In this document: positions 8,498 through 16,217 of the stretch, in pieces
How the letters are laid out: each line of letters begins with the position of its first letter
How positions within the stretch are numbered: the first letter of the stretch is position 1
Notes under the pieces: generated by a model
Told to the model about the DNA's origin: nothing
The model's input: the letters and a program-made list of their open reading frames with translations, nothing else
Databases searched by the model: none
Assembly (NCBI GenBank): GCA_002327985.1
Contig: DCVM01000157.1
Span: 1-33,324 of the forward strand
DNA length: 33,324 nucleotides
Source: Syntrophaceae bacterium UBA2188
Lineage (GTDB): Bacteria; Desulfobacterota; BSN033; UBA1163
Reading direction: 5' to 3'
Translations under genes and position numbers: made by a program

Positions 8498-9295
8498 ATG
8501 GGCCATACTTCCGTATTCCATGAAAATAGTAGAAAAGATGACCCATTTATTAATGCCAATGCAAAGTTCCCTACTCTATGGCGTCATCACAGTGATAGGA
8601 TTAATACGGCTCTTCTAAGACGCTGGTTGCCAGCGAGTCATACTGACCTATTGCTTAAAACGGATCTGTTTGACGAGGCCATCTCGGAAGGATTACATTC
8701 CATACTCACTCTCCATGCGAGGCGCCTCATCGGGATTGACCTATCTCTTTCGGTGATTAGCGAGGCCCGGTTGCGTTATCCTCATTTACAGGCTATTGAG
8801 GCAGATGTACGGTGCTTGCCTTTTCCCGATGCCAAATTTGATGTCATCGTTTCCAATTCGACGCTGGATCATTTTGAATTATTGGATGAACTGGTCGTCA
8901 GCCTTCATGAACTCTATCGAATTCTCCGACCCGGGGGGCAATTGATTTTAACACTCGATAATCTGGCAAACCCTCTCATTTTCCTTAGGAACAAGCTCCC
9001 TTTTTATCTATTACATCACCTGGGGATTGTCCCTTATTTTGTGGGCGTGACCTTAGGGCCATATCGCTTGCGTCACCTCCTAAAGGGGGTCGGGTTCGAC
9101 ATCATTGAGGCGGATGCCATCTTGCATTGTCCCCGCGTGTTGGCAGTGGCAGTAGCCCGCTGCTTGGAAAAACATGCCTCACCCAAAACACAGAAGGTTT
9201 TCTTGCGTTTCTTGACAGTTTTTGAGCATTGCTCCTGTCTGCCAATGCGTTTTTTCACGGGCCACTTTGTTGCCATCAGGGCGATAAAACGTTGA
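8498..9295 (+). CDS. class I SAM-dependent methyltransferase
   Basis: 265 residues. The Rossmann-type core is seen as RRLIGIDLSLSVISEARLR, then IEADVRCLPFPDAKFDVIVSN and LYRILRPGGQLILTLDN. Motif I is atypical: where most members have a glycine-rich VLDLGCGTG, this one has LLLKTDLFDEAISEGL, so the cofactor loop is different, as in a recognisable subgroup annotated among class I enzymes. The ATG at 8498 follows the flippase stop by two bases with AGGAA upstream. A longer in-frame reading back to 8174 lies inside the flippase gene and is not used. The methyl acceptor is unknown; context suggests the cluster's product. Confidence 0.75.
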   Translation: MGHTSVFHENSRKDDPFINANAKFPTLWRHHSDRINTALLRRWLPASHTDLLLKTDLFDEAISEGLHSILTLHARRLIGIDLSLSVISEARLRYPHLQAIEADVRCLPFPDAKFDVIVSNSTLDHFELLDELVVSLHELYRILRPGGQLILTLDNLANPLIFLRNKLPFYLLHHLGIVPYFVGVTLGPYRLRHLLKGVGFDIIEADAILHCPRVLAVAVARCLEKHASPKTQKVFLRFLTVFEHCSCLPMRFFTGHFVAIRAIKR

Positions 9296-9377
9296 AATGA
9301 GCTGGACATCAAAACTCAACTGTATTAAACAGGATGGATCAACGGAAAACGGGGAAAAAAGGTTAAGGGGTATAACA

Positions 9378-9929
9378 ATGGATATAGATGAAACCATCAA
9401 AGGGAGGAGATCCATTAGAAAATATCAGAACAGGAAAATCCCAGATTCTGTCATTAAAAACTTGCTGGGATTGGCCACTTATGCCCCTTCCTCGATGAAT
9501 GGTCAGCCATGGCATTTCATGGTCGTCAGAGCGGAAGAGACCAAAAAACAATTGGTCCAGATTAAGAATAAATATTGTCCTGCTGAAAAACAGATGTATC
9601 AGGCTGATTTTTTGCAGAGGGCTTCTGTGATCATTGTGGTTTGCGTAGACAAACAAAATTCCTATGATCGTGAAGTTGAAAACGGAGTCTTAGCCACAGC
9701 AAATCTCATGTTGGGAGCCTATAGCCGTGGACTGGGAAGTGTCTACCTATCCGCTTACCGGAATGGTGAACCGGCGATCTCCGATGAGATCAGAAAAGCT
9801 CTGGGTATTCCCGAACACCTCCACCCCATTACCATCGTCCCATTAGGTTATCCAGATGAAATCCCTGAACCGAAGATGATAAGGGCCTTAGAGGATATGA
9901 TTTCTTATGAAACTTTTGGTAGGAAATAA
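9378..9929 (+). CDS. nitroreductase-family flavoprotein
   Basis: A 183-residue FMN-dependent oxidoreductase. The start of the family is clear (IKGRRSIRKYQNRKIP), followed by ATYAPSSMNGQPWHFMVV for FMN and substrate contacts, and LGAYSRGLGSVYLSAY in the C-terminal half. Family members use NAD(P)H to reduce nitro groups, quinones, enones or peptide-bound azolines, or act in dehalogenation. The start is the ATG at 9378, with AAGGGG ending 7 bases before it. Its 3' end overlaps the next gene by 23 bases. In this context it is probably a tailoring redox enzyme of the cluster. Confidence 0.85.
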   Translation: MDIDETIKGRRSIRKYQNRKIPDSVIKNLLGLATYAPSSMNGQPWHFMVVRAEETKKQLVQIKNKYCPAEKQMYQADFLQRASVIIVVCVDKQNSYDREVENGVLATANLMLGAYSRGLGSVYLSAYRNGEPAISDEIRKALGIPEHLHPITIVPLGYPDEIPEPKMIRALEDMISYETFGRK

Positions 9930-11118
9930 AACCCAACTTCAGAAAGTGATCGACTCAAAATACGATGCGGCAACCAGTATGGTGCTCCGTTACAGGAATG
10001 CCCTCCAAGTCGGGGGGACGGATAAAGAATATTCAGAATATAAAGGATGGTTGGAAAAGACGAGCATCCGGGAAGGGGCAAGGATCTTTCAACTGGGGGT
10101 TTACAAAGGAGTGGAAATCTTTATTTTAGATGAAACCTCACTTATGCACACCAAGACATTGAAATCGATTGACGGCTGTATTGCTGTTGCGAAGTGCAAA
10201 TGGCATGGGCATGAAAAACTGGTATTCGAATCCGGTGGGAATACCGGAGCCGCATTAACTCAATATGGAATCAGGGCGGGGTTGGAGACCTTTATGTTTA
10301 TTCCCAAAGAAAACCTCTCCCTGTTGAATAGCAAAATCTTCGAATCGAAAAAGGCCCGTCTCTTATCTGTGGAAAGGCCGGATCATGTCAAAAAAGCTGC
10401 CTATCTACTTGGGGGGATGGATGGGTTTAAACACGTTCCTGAGAAAGAGTGGCGGTTTGAAGCCTCCATGCTCAGAGGTCTTTTTATTCTTGAATCGATG
10501 CTGGAAAAAAAGAAATTTGATTGGTTGACCCAAACCATTAGTGCTGCATTTGGACCCATTGGTATTTATGAGGTCTTAACCCATTTTCGTCAGGATTTGG
10601 GAGGAGTACCCAGGCTTTTAGGAATACAACAGGAGGCCAACTGTCCCATGTTCAAGGCCTGGAAATCGATGCCCGATCCTGCTATCGATGGAGTAGAATC
10701 AACCCTCCCATTGCTGACGAAAGTCATGTATGACGGAAAACCGCAAACTTATGGGACGTATCAAAATTTGAGAAACATTCTGATCGGCACTCGGGGGGAC
10801 CTCACAACGATCAGTCATCAAGAATTTACCGATTTTTTGAAAAAGGACTGGGATGGAAAAAAGATTTTAGACAGACTGAAAGAGCTCGGGATCGAAATTA
10901 CATTGAACCACGGAGAGGTGGTTGAAAAAACAGGAATGATCGCTTTGGCAGGAACCCTTAAAGAAATCGATCGAGGCCTCATTGCTCAAGGGGAAAGGGT
11001 GTTGTGTGCCTTAACCAGCGGTATCAGTGAGGCAGATGGCAAGGCAAAACCGGACTTCAACATCTCAAACTCAGACGACTTGAATGAAGTGCTATATCAA
11101 ATCACTCATGCTGTTTGA
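9907..11118 (+). CDS. fold-type II PLP enzyme, threonine/cysteate synthase-like
   Basis: 403 residues of the tryptophan-synthase-beta/threonine-synthase superfamily. ESGGNTGAA at residues 108-116 matches the phosphate-binding loop SSGNTGAA. The segment TLKSIDGCIAVAK around residue 86 aligns with the SFKDRGAAVAVAK region, making Lys86 the likely PLP-binding lysine. Such enzymes catalyse beta- or gamma-replacement or elimination on amino acids, often with a phosphorylated leaving group. It is longer than a simple cysteine synthase and resembles threonine and cysteate synthases in size, but the substrate is not assignable. It is followed within 4 bases by a 2-oxoacid condensing enzyme, suggesting one amino-acid-like pathway. 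Confidence 0.7.
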   Translation: MKLLVGNKTQLQKVIDSKYDAATSMVLRYRNALQVGGTDKEYSEYKGWLEKTSIREGARIFQLGVYKGVEIFILDETSLMHTKTLKSIDGCIAVAKCKWHGHEKLVFESGGNTGAALTQYGIRAGLETFMFIPKENLSLLNSKIFESKKARLLSVERPDHVKKAAYLLGGMDGFKHVPEKEWRFEASMLRGLFILESMLEKKKFDWLTQTISAAFGPIGIYEVLTHFRQDLGGVPRLLGIQQEANCPMFKAWKSMPDPAIDGVESTLPLLTKVMYDGKPQTYGTYQNLRNILIGTRGDLTTISHQEFTDFLKKDWDGKKILDRLKELGIEITLNHGEVVEKTGMIALAGTLKEIDRGLIAQGERVLCALTSGISEADGKAKPDFNISNSDDLNEVLYQITHAV

Positions 11119-11122
11119 AAAA

Positions 11123-12064
11123 ATGATTTCCATAAAAAAAATTGTGATCAAAGACTCCACCCTGCGAGAAGGAGAAGATGTAGCGGGGGTCAATTTCTCT
11201 ATTAAGAAAAAATTGAACATAGCGAAACTACTTGAAAAAGCGCAAGTCCCCGAAATTGAGATCGTCGCACCAGGCAAAGTTTTTAAAGACTTAGAATTTG
11301 CTAAGAGCCTGAAGGAACGCGGATTAAAAATAAGAACTTCAGGTCTGGTGTATGCTCATTCTCCACACTGCCAGGAGGAGATAGAGGAGGTGAGTGAGCA
11401 TCTGGATCGGGTTGATCTATTAATGCCCGCTTCTCCGAAAAGAAAGCCTTATGATCAAAGCAGTAAAATTAATCAACTCCTAAAAGCACTTGACCTCTCG
11501 TTTCATCATCTGGAGGATGTAGGTGTCGGATTCCCTCATTCAACACAAACGGGAATTAATTTTTTATTGGAAATAAGTCTGAAATCCGCAAAAAGGGGAG
11601 CTAAAAGAGTGACCCTTTATGATACGAATGGAAGTTCAGACCCTTTTGAAGTTTATCATCTAATAAAAAGGCTAAAAAAGAAGTTAGAGATTCCTCTCTT
11701 TTTTCATGGTCATAATGATCTGGGGCTGGCCACTGCCAATTCTTTGGCAGCAGTCTATGCAGGTGCGGAGGGTCTGGACGTCACTGTGAACGGGCTGGGG
11801 GACAGGGCAGGAAACGCATCCCTAGAGCAGGTAGTTTTATGCCTATATCTGAAGGGTTTTGAAACGAATGTCATCTTGCAGGATTTGAGACGATTATCTC
11901 AAATGGTCGAGAAAGAGAGCGGTGTGAGCCTCTCCGAGCTGGCTCCTGTTGTTGGGAAACATATTTTTGTTCATAAATCACCCGGACATCTGGAAAACCC
12001 GGATTTATTTGAAGCGTATGATCCTGAAATCATTGGTTCAAAGAGGAAATTAAGTAAATCGTAA
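11123..12064 (+). CDS. DRE-TIM Claisen condensing enzyme (homocitrate/isopropylmalate synthase-like)
   Basis: 313 residues from ATG 11123; an in-frame ATG at 11108 is also possible, and neither has a strong ribosome binding site. The DSTLREGED motif at residues 11-19 holds the catalytic D-LR-E residues, HGHND at 195-199 supplies the metal-binding His-x-His, and GLGDRAGNASLEQVV is the sequence typical of isopropylmalate, homocitrate and citramalate synthases rather than HMG-CoA lyase. The family condenses acetyl-CoA, or a relative, with a 2-oxo acid. The C-terminal allosteric LeuA domain is absent, so this is a short form likely free of leucine-type feedback. Neighbouring PLP enzyme and amino-acid dehydrogenase genes fit synthesis of an unusual amino acid. 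Confidence 0.78.
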   Translation: MISIKKIVIKDSTLREGEDVAGVNFSIKKKLNIAKLLEKAQVPEIEIVAPGKVFKDLEFAKSLKERGLKIRTSGLVYAHSPHCQEEIEEVSEHLDRVDLLMPASPKRKPYDQSSKINQLLKALDLSFHHLEDVGVGFPHSTQTGINFLLEISLKSAKRGAKRVTLYDTNGSSDPFEVYHLIKRLKKKLEIPLFFHGHNDLGLATANSLAAVYAGAEGLDVTVNGLGDRAGNASLEQVVLCLYLKGFETNVILQDLRRLSQMVEKESGVSLSELAPVVGKHIFVHKSPGHLENPDLFEAYDPEIIGSKRKLSKS

Positions 12065-12104
12065 TGGGATGCTCACCTGCACAATCAGATAAGGATTTTT
12101 TTCT

Positions 12105-13580
12105 ATGAATATTATCCTGTTCAACCCTGCACCAAGAAGCGGAAAACAGGTACAACGCCGGATTGAACTTCCTTTAAGCCTGCTCTGTCCGGCTACTCCC
12201 CTGGATCGCCAAGGATACCGGATTAAGATCATCGATGAATTTGCTAATCCCAATTGGAGAAGAGAACTGCTCGAGGCTCTTTCCCAGAAGCCCCTGTGTT
12301 TTGGTGTAACATGTATGACCGGTCCGCAGATTCTACATGCCTTAGCCGCCTGCAAGTTAGTAAGGGAAAGGTATCCGGACGTACCGATTATCTGGGGCGG
12401 TATTCACGCAAGCCTGCTCCCTGAACAGACCCTTGAGAATCCCTATGTGGACATCGTGGTGGTTGGAGAGGGAGAAGAAACATTTCCGGATTTGATCAAA
12501 TCGTTAGAATCAGGTACACCTTTAAGCAATGTTTCGGGTATCTGTTATAAGGAAAACGGCAAGGTCTACCACACGGCTAGTCGTCCTTTTGTTAAACTCA
12601 ACGAGCAACCTCCTCTTTCCTATCATCTGATCAATATGGATCACTACCGGCGACGTCTTTTCGGAGTTGACCATATTAGCTTCAATTCCAGCCGAGGCTG
12701 TACATTCAATTGCGCCTTCTGCTGGGAACCTGCCTTCCACAGGAGAAAATGGCGCGCTATGAAGGCCGAAACGGTACTGGATCAGATTAAACGTATCATC
12801 CGCGATTACCATATACGAGGGTTCCTCTTCACGGATGACAATTTTTTTATCGATATGAAACGGGCTTATGAAATACTTTATGGAATGGTCCGTGAAAAAC
12901 TTAAGGTTAACATTGGGAAATTGCAGTTACGAGCAGATGAAATCTGCAGCATGGATAAGGATTTTCTCGATTTGCTGGTAAGGGCTGGGGTTAAACGGAT
13001 CCATGTCGGAGTAGAGTCAGGAAGCCAGCGGATACTCGATCTCATCAAAAAATGTGAAACTGTGGACAAGTTCATCGAAGCGAATAGAAAGCTTATTCCC
13101 TATCCGATCGTCCCACTCTATCTCTTCATGATGGGGCTACCAACAGAAACCTCTCACGAATTGGCCCAAAGCATTCGTTTGGCTATCCAACTCACTAATG
13201 AGAATCCCAAAGCTGTCAAATCCTTCAACATCTATACCCCCTACCCTGGTACCGAACTTTTTAATTTGGCTGTTCAATTGGGACTCAAGGAGCCGAAACG
13301 ATTAGAAGAGTGGGCATGCTTTAACTTCCGTAACATCCCTAAGGAATATGGATGGATCGAACCAGAAATGAGGAAATTAGTCTCAGGTTTGGACTTCCCC
13401 CTCATGTTCTTAGGAAAAGGACATTTTGTTACTCCTTATAAGCAAACAAACCCTTTTGTGGTGTCTTTGTCAAGGCTGTATTATCCCATTGCTCGATACC
13501 GTGTTACAAATCTTGATGTACGACTCCCCATCGAGACCAAGCTGGTTAAGGCCCTGGGATTATTCGGGAGACAGGATTAA
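12105..13580 (+). CDS. B12-binding-domain radical SAM protein
   Basis: 491 residues. An N-terminal cobalamin-binding-type domain (about 1-160; FNPAPRSGKQ, GVTCMTGPQI, VVVGEGEETFPDLI) precedes a radical SAM core with the cluster-binding cysteines at 199, 203 and 206 in RGCTFNCAFC. The later segments RIHVGVESGSQRILDLIKK and MMGLPTETSHEL are usual for the BchE/elongator-like group. Members carry out methylation at unactivated carbon, ring rearrangement or cyclisation. The canonical DxHxxG cobalamin ligand motif is not evident, so B12 may be bound base-off without a protein ligand or not at all. A weak AAGG about 10 bases upstream serves the ATG. The substrate is unknown. Confidence 0.82.
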   Translation: MNIILFNPAPRSGKQVQRRIELPLSLLCPATPLDRQGYRIKIIDEFANPNWRRELLEALSQKPLCFGVTCMTGPQILHALAACKLVRERYPDVPIIWGGIHASLLPEQTLENPYVDIVVVGEGEETFPDLIKSLESGTPLSNVSGICYKENGKVYHTASRPFVKLNEQPPLSYHLINMDHYRRRLFGVDHISFNSSRGCTFNCAFCWEPAFHRRKWRAMKAETVLDQIKRIIRDYHIRGFLFTDDNFFIDMKRAYEILYGMVREKLKVNIGKLQLRADEICSMDKDFLDLLVRAGVKRIHVGVESGSQRILDLIKKCETVDKFIEANRKLIPYPIVPLYLFMMGLPTETSHELAQSIRLAIQLTNENPKAVKSFNIYTPYPGTELFNLAVQLGLKEPKRLEEWACFNFRNIPKEYGWIEPEMRKLVSGLDFPLMFLGKGHFVTPYKQTNPFVVSLSRLYYPIARYRVTNLDVRLPIETKLVKALGLFGRQD

Positions 13581-13612
13581 TTGACCCTCTTTCTTCACCA
13601 TGGAGGAATATT

Positions 13613-14818
13613 GTGACGACGTTTCATGAAAAACTAAGTCTTCTTAGAGGGCTGGTAACAGGTGAAGTTGCATATAAAGGTCCCTTTTTTGTCAGCATTG
13701 ATTTGACACGTCGCTGCAATCTCAATTGTCGATACTGCAGATACCATTCTTCTCTGTCAGACTTTCCCTCGCCGGTCGATAAACCCTTTTTAGACCTTCC
13801 ACTGGAGATGTTGAGAAAACTATTCAAGGAACTGGAAACCTTTCAGACAAGGGAGATCATCTTCTCAGGAGAAGGCGAACCACTTCTTTATCCCCATTTT
13901 TTCGATGCGGTTTCGGTAGCCAAAGCAGCAGGCATGCATGTCAATGTGATAACGAACGGCACATTGCTTACCGAGGAAGTGATTCGAAGACTCATTGATC
14001 TACGACTGGATTTGTTAACGATCAGTCTGTGGGCGAGTTCAGAAAAGGAATACGAGAGGCTTTATCCGGGCACAAAACCTACCTACTTCAATAAGGTCCT
14101 CGAGGCGTTGAAACGTGTCACGGACATCAAAGCCAAAGAAAAGAGTCAACTTCCTGCTCTGCGTCTTCATCGACCGATCAGTAGAGATAACTTCAGAACT
14201 GTGGAAGTCGCGTTTGATCAGGCCTATGCAGCGGGCTGCAATCAACTTACAGTTGCTCCGATTCACTCGTTGAAGGGGGAAGTAACTTCTTATATGCTTT
14301 CATCCAGCGAAGAAAAGGATCTGTTTTTCTCTCTGTTCCGTATGAAAAGCCGCTTGAAAAAATACTCAATAAGCAACAATATTGATGTTACCATGCAGCT
14401 CTATCAAATCGGAGAAGCGGTGTGGAAAACACTTCCCTGTTATGTTGGGTGGATTCATTCACGCATCAGAATAGATGGCACGGTTTTTCCCTGTGGAAGG
14501 TGCTCTTTGCCGTTAGGTAATCTGAGTGAAATGAATTTTCACGAAATCTGGAACGGAGACGCTTATCATAGTTTCCGAAAAACCGTTTCGACACGGCAAG
14601 GTCTTGCAGGTATGAAAAATCACTGTCTCTGCGGTTATTGTTGTCACATTCGAAACAGTATCAGGGTTCACCGGATATACAGGTGGATTGCTCCATTTGC
14701 TCACGTATTGTCAAACAGGGGACACGCCCCATCGGGACTCGCCTTGAAGCGGCAAGGGGGCGAGGTTGACTTAAGGGGGTCCAACCCTGAGACATGGTGC
14801 AGGTCGCAAAGAGAATGA
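13613..14818 (+). CDS. radical SAM protein with SPASM-like C-terminus
   Basis: 401 residues from a GTG at 13613, chosen because GGAGGA lies 5 bases upstream. The SAM/4Fe-4S cysteines are C35, C39 and C42 in RRCNLNCRYC. The C-terminal part carries a cysteine-rich auxiliary-cluster pattern: PCYVGWIHSRIRIDGTVFPC, CSLPLGNLSEMNFHEIWNG, then CLCGYCCH, as in SPASM proteins that modify peptides or small molecules. The last 35 or so residues (from about 366) are encoded in a structured, differently composed sequence and look like a read-through tail rather than native protein. It is the second radical SAM enzyme of the cluster. No precursor-peptide gene was found next to it. Confidence 0.8.
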   Translation: MTTFHEKLSLLRGLVTGEVAYKGPFFVSIDLTRRCNLNCRYCRYHSSLSDFPSPVDKPFLDLPLEMLRKLFKELETFQTREIIFSGEGEPLLYPHFFDAVSVAKAAGMHVNVITNGTLLTEEVIRRLIDLRLDLLTISLWASSEKEYERLYPGTKPTYFNKVLEALKRVTDIKAKEKSQLPALRLHRPISRDNFRTVEVAFDQAYAAGCNQLTVAPIHSLKGEVTSYMLSSSEEKDLFFSLFRMKSRLKKYSISNNIDVTMQLYQIGEAVWKTLPCYVGWIHSRIRIDGTVFPCGRCSLPLGNLSEMNFHEIWNGDAYHSFRKTVSTRQGLAGMKNHCLCGYCCHIRNSIRVHRIYRWIAPFAHVLSNRGHAPSGLALKRQGGEVDLRGSNPETWCRSQRE

Positions 14819-14880
14819 CCAAGCCATCGAAACTCATGGTCTACATGCCGTAGCCGTGGCAGGCAAGCGAAATTAAAAGA
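14710..14880 (+). mobile_element. possible 5' fragment of a group II intron (structured remnant)
   Basis: This stretch differs in composition from its surroundings and is packed with short stems, for example CTCGCCTTG with CAAGGGGGCGAG near 14740, GGTTG with CCAAC, GACCA with TGGTC near 14820-14842, and TGCC with GGCA near 14850. Phrases such as AACCCTGAGACATGGTGCAG followed by GGTCGCAAAGAGAATGACCA resemble, from memory, domain I of bacterial group II introns. No domain V or reverse transcriptase follows, so at most a truncated 5' piece is present. It overlaps the end of the second radical SAM reading frame. The identification is tentative. Confidence 0.35.
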
Positions 14881-14893
14881 TATTTAAAAAAGA

Positions 14894-16114
14894 ATGGATT
14901 TGATCTTAAAAAACGAAGGAAACACCCGAATCTTTACCGTGACGGATGAAGACCGTGTGTTGGGATATGTGGCGATCGATTCAACCGTGGGTGGTCGCTC
15001 CTGTGGTGGACTGCGGATGCTTCCTGACGTTGATGAGAAAGAAATCCGGGCTTTGGCTCGTTCCATGACGCTTAAGTATGGCTTTCTTGGTTTACCACAG
15101 GGTGGAGCCAAGGCAGGGGTCATTGGTAATCCCGAGGCCCCTCGGGCGGAGCGGCTAAAGCGATTGGTAGAGTTCGGTCATGCGATAAAACCCCTTCTGA
15201 GCACTAAGACCTTCATCCCGACCTCTGACATGGGCACGGACAGTTCTGATATTCGCCATATGCTCAACGAAGTGGGCATACGTGTTGCCTCAAAAGATTT
15301 GCGGAATAACTCTTCAGGCTATTACACGGCTCTTTCAGTATTAGCAGGAGTAAAACAATCGGCTCAGCATCTTGGGTTGAACCCTTCCAATTGCACGGCT
15401 GCCATCGAGGGGTTCGGAAACGTAGGTAGGCCCCTTGCCAGTCTGCTTGCTCGTGAAGGGGTAAAAATTGTTGCGATCTCTACCTCCCAGGGGGGACTTT
15501 ACAATCCAAAAGGGCTTGAGGTGGATCGGCTTATCCGATTGGCGGATGAAGCTGGAAGTCGAGTTGTGGAGGTCTATCGTGAAGCAGAATTTATTAACTG
15601 CCAGGCACTGCTTGAATTACCCGTTGACATACTCTGTCCGTGTGCGCGTTGGAACAGTGTTCATCCCGGTAATGTAAACCGGATTTTAGCGCGGATCATC
15701 TCCCCTGGCGCAAATGACCCTATCACCCCCGATGCAGAGCGAGCATTGTTTGAACGAGGGGCCCTTTGCCTCCCCGATTTTGTAACGAACTGTGGGGGCG
15801 TCTTAGGTGGAACGATGGAATTCGCCTCGGTCAGCAGAGAAAAAATTAAGACTTTCATTGAAAGCCAAATAGGCGACCGCATTGCTGATCTATTAAAGGA
15901 GACAAAGGCGAAGGGCGTTTTACCCCGTGAGGTAGCCGTACCGCTTGCGCTCCATCGGTTCAGACAAATCCAGCAGAGCGCCACCCATCCTACATTGTTT
16001 CAACGGCTATTTGAAGTGGGGCTGGAATTCTATCGCCGCGGTTATATTCCAGGCCTTTTGGTTGGACTTCTGTCACTGGGCTATTTTGAAAGGACACTCG
16101 CATTTAGGAGATGA
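14894..16114 (+). CDS. Glu/Leu/Phe/Val dehydrogenase-like enzyme
   Basis: A 406-residue amino-acid dehydrogenase of the glutamate/leucine family. GLPQGGAKAGV carries the catalytic lysine K73, MTLKYG an upstream substrate lysine, PTSDMGTD the conserved acidic proton-transfer residue region, and EGFGNVG (G173-x-G175-x-x-G178) the NAD(P)-binding turn. It catalyses reversible oxidative deamination of an L-amino acid to a 2-oxo acid. The C-terminal NCGGVLGGTMEF differs from the usual NAGGV.SYFEW, so the substrate may be unusual. The start has no strong ribosome site. Placed after condensing, PLP and radical SAM enzymes, it could aminate the elongated 2-oxo acid. Confidence 0.82.
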   Translation: MDLILKNEGNTRIFTVTDEDRVLGYVAIDSTVGGRSCGGLRMLPDVDEKEIRALARSMTLKYGFLGLPQGGAKAGVIGNPEAPRAERLKRLVEFGHAIKPLLSTKTFIPTSDMGTDSSDIRHMLNEVGIRVASKDLRNNSSGYYTALSVLAGVKQSAQHLGLNPSNCTAAIEGFGNVGRPLASLLAREGVKIVAISTSQGGLYNPKGLEVDRLIRLADEAGSRVVEVYREAEFINCQALLELPVDILCPCARWNSVHPGNVNRILARIISPGANDPITPDAERALFERGALCLPDFVTNCGGVLGGTMEFASVSREKIKTFIESQIGDRIADLLKETKAKGVLPREVAVPLALHRFRQIQQSATHPTLFQRLFEVGLEFYRRGYIPGLLVGLLSLGYFERTLAFRR

Positions 16115-16151
16115 TGAATACCTCGAAACAATTTTAGGAACTTTCGATTTC

Positions 16152-16180
16152 TTGCGAGAACATTAAGATTGTGATACATA
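16152..16180 (+). promoter_or_regulatory. weak candidate promoter before the GT39-like gene
   Basis: TTGCGA at 16152-16157 is separated by 17 bases from TACATA at 16175-16180, in the 100-base gap after the dehydrogenase gene. The match is modest. It would allow separate expression of the glycosyltransferase gene. Confidence 0.3.
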
Positions 16181-16217
16181 GCATTGCATAAAATCGTGTA
16201 GGCCATTCAACCAGGAA

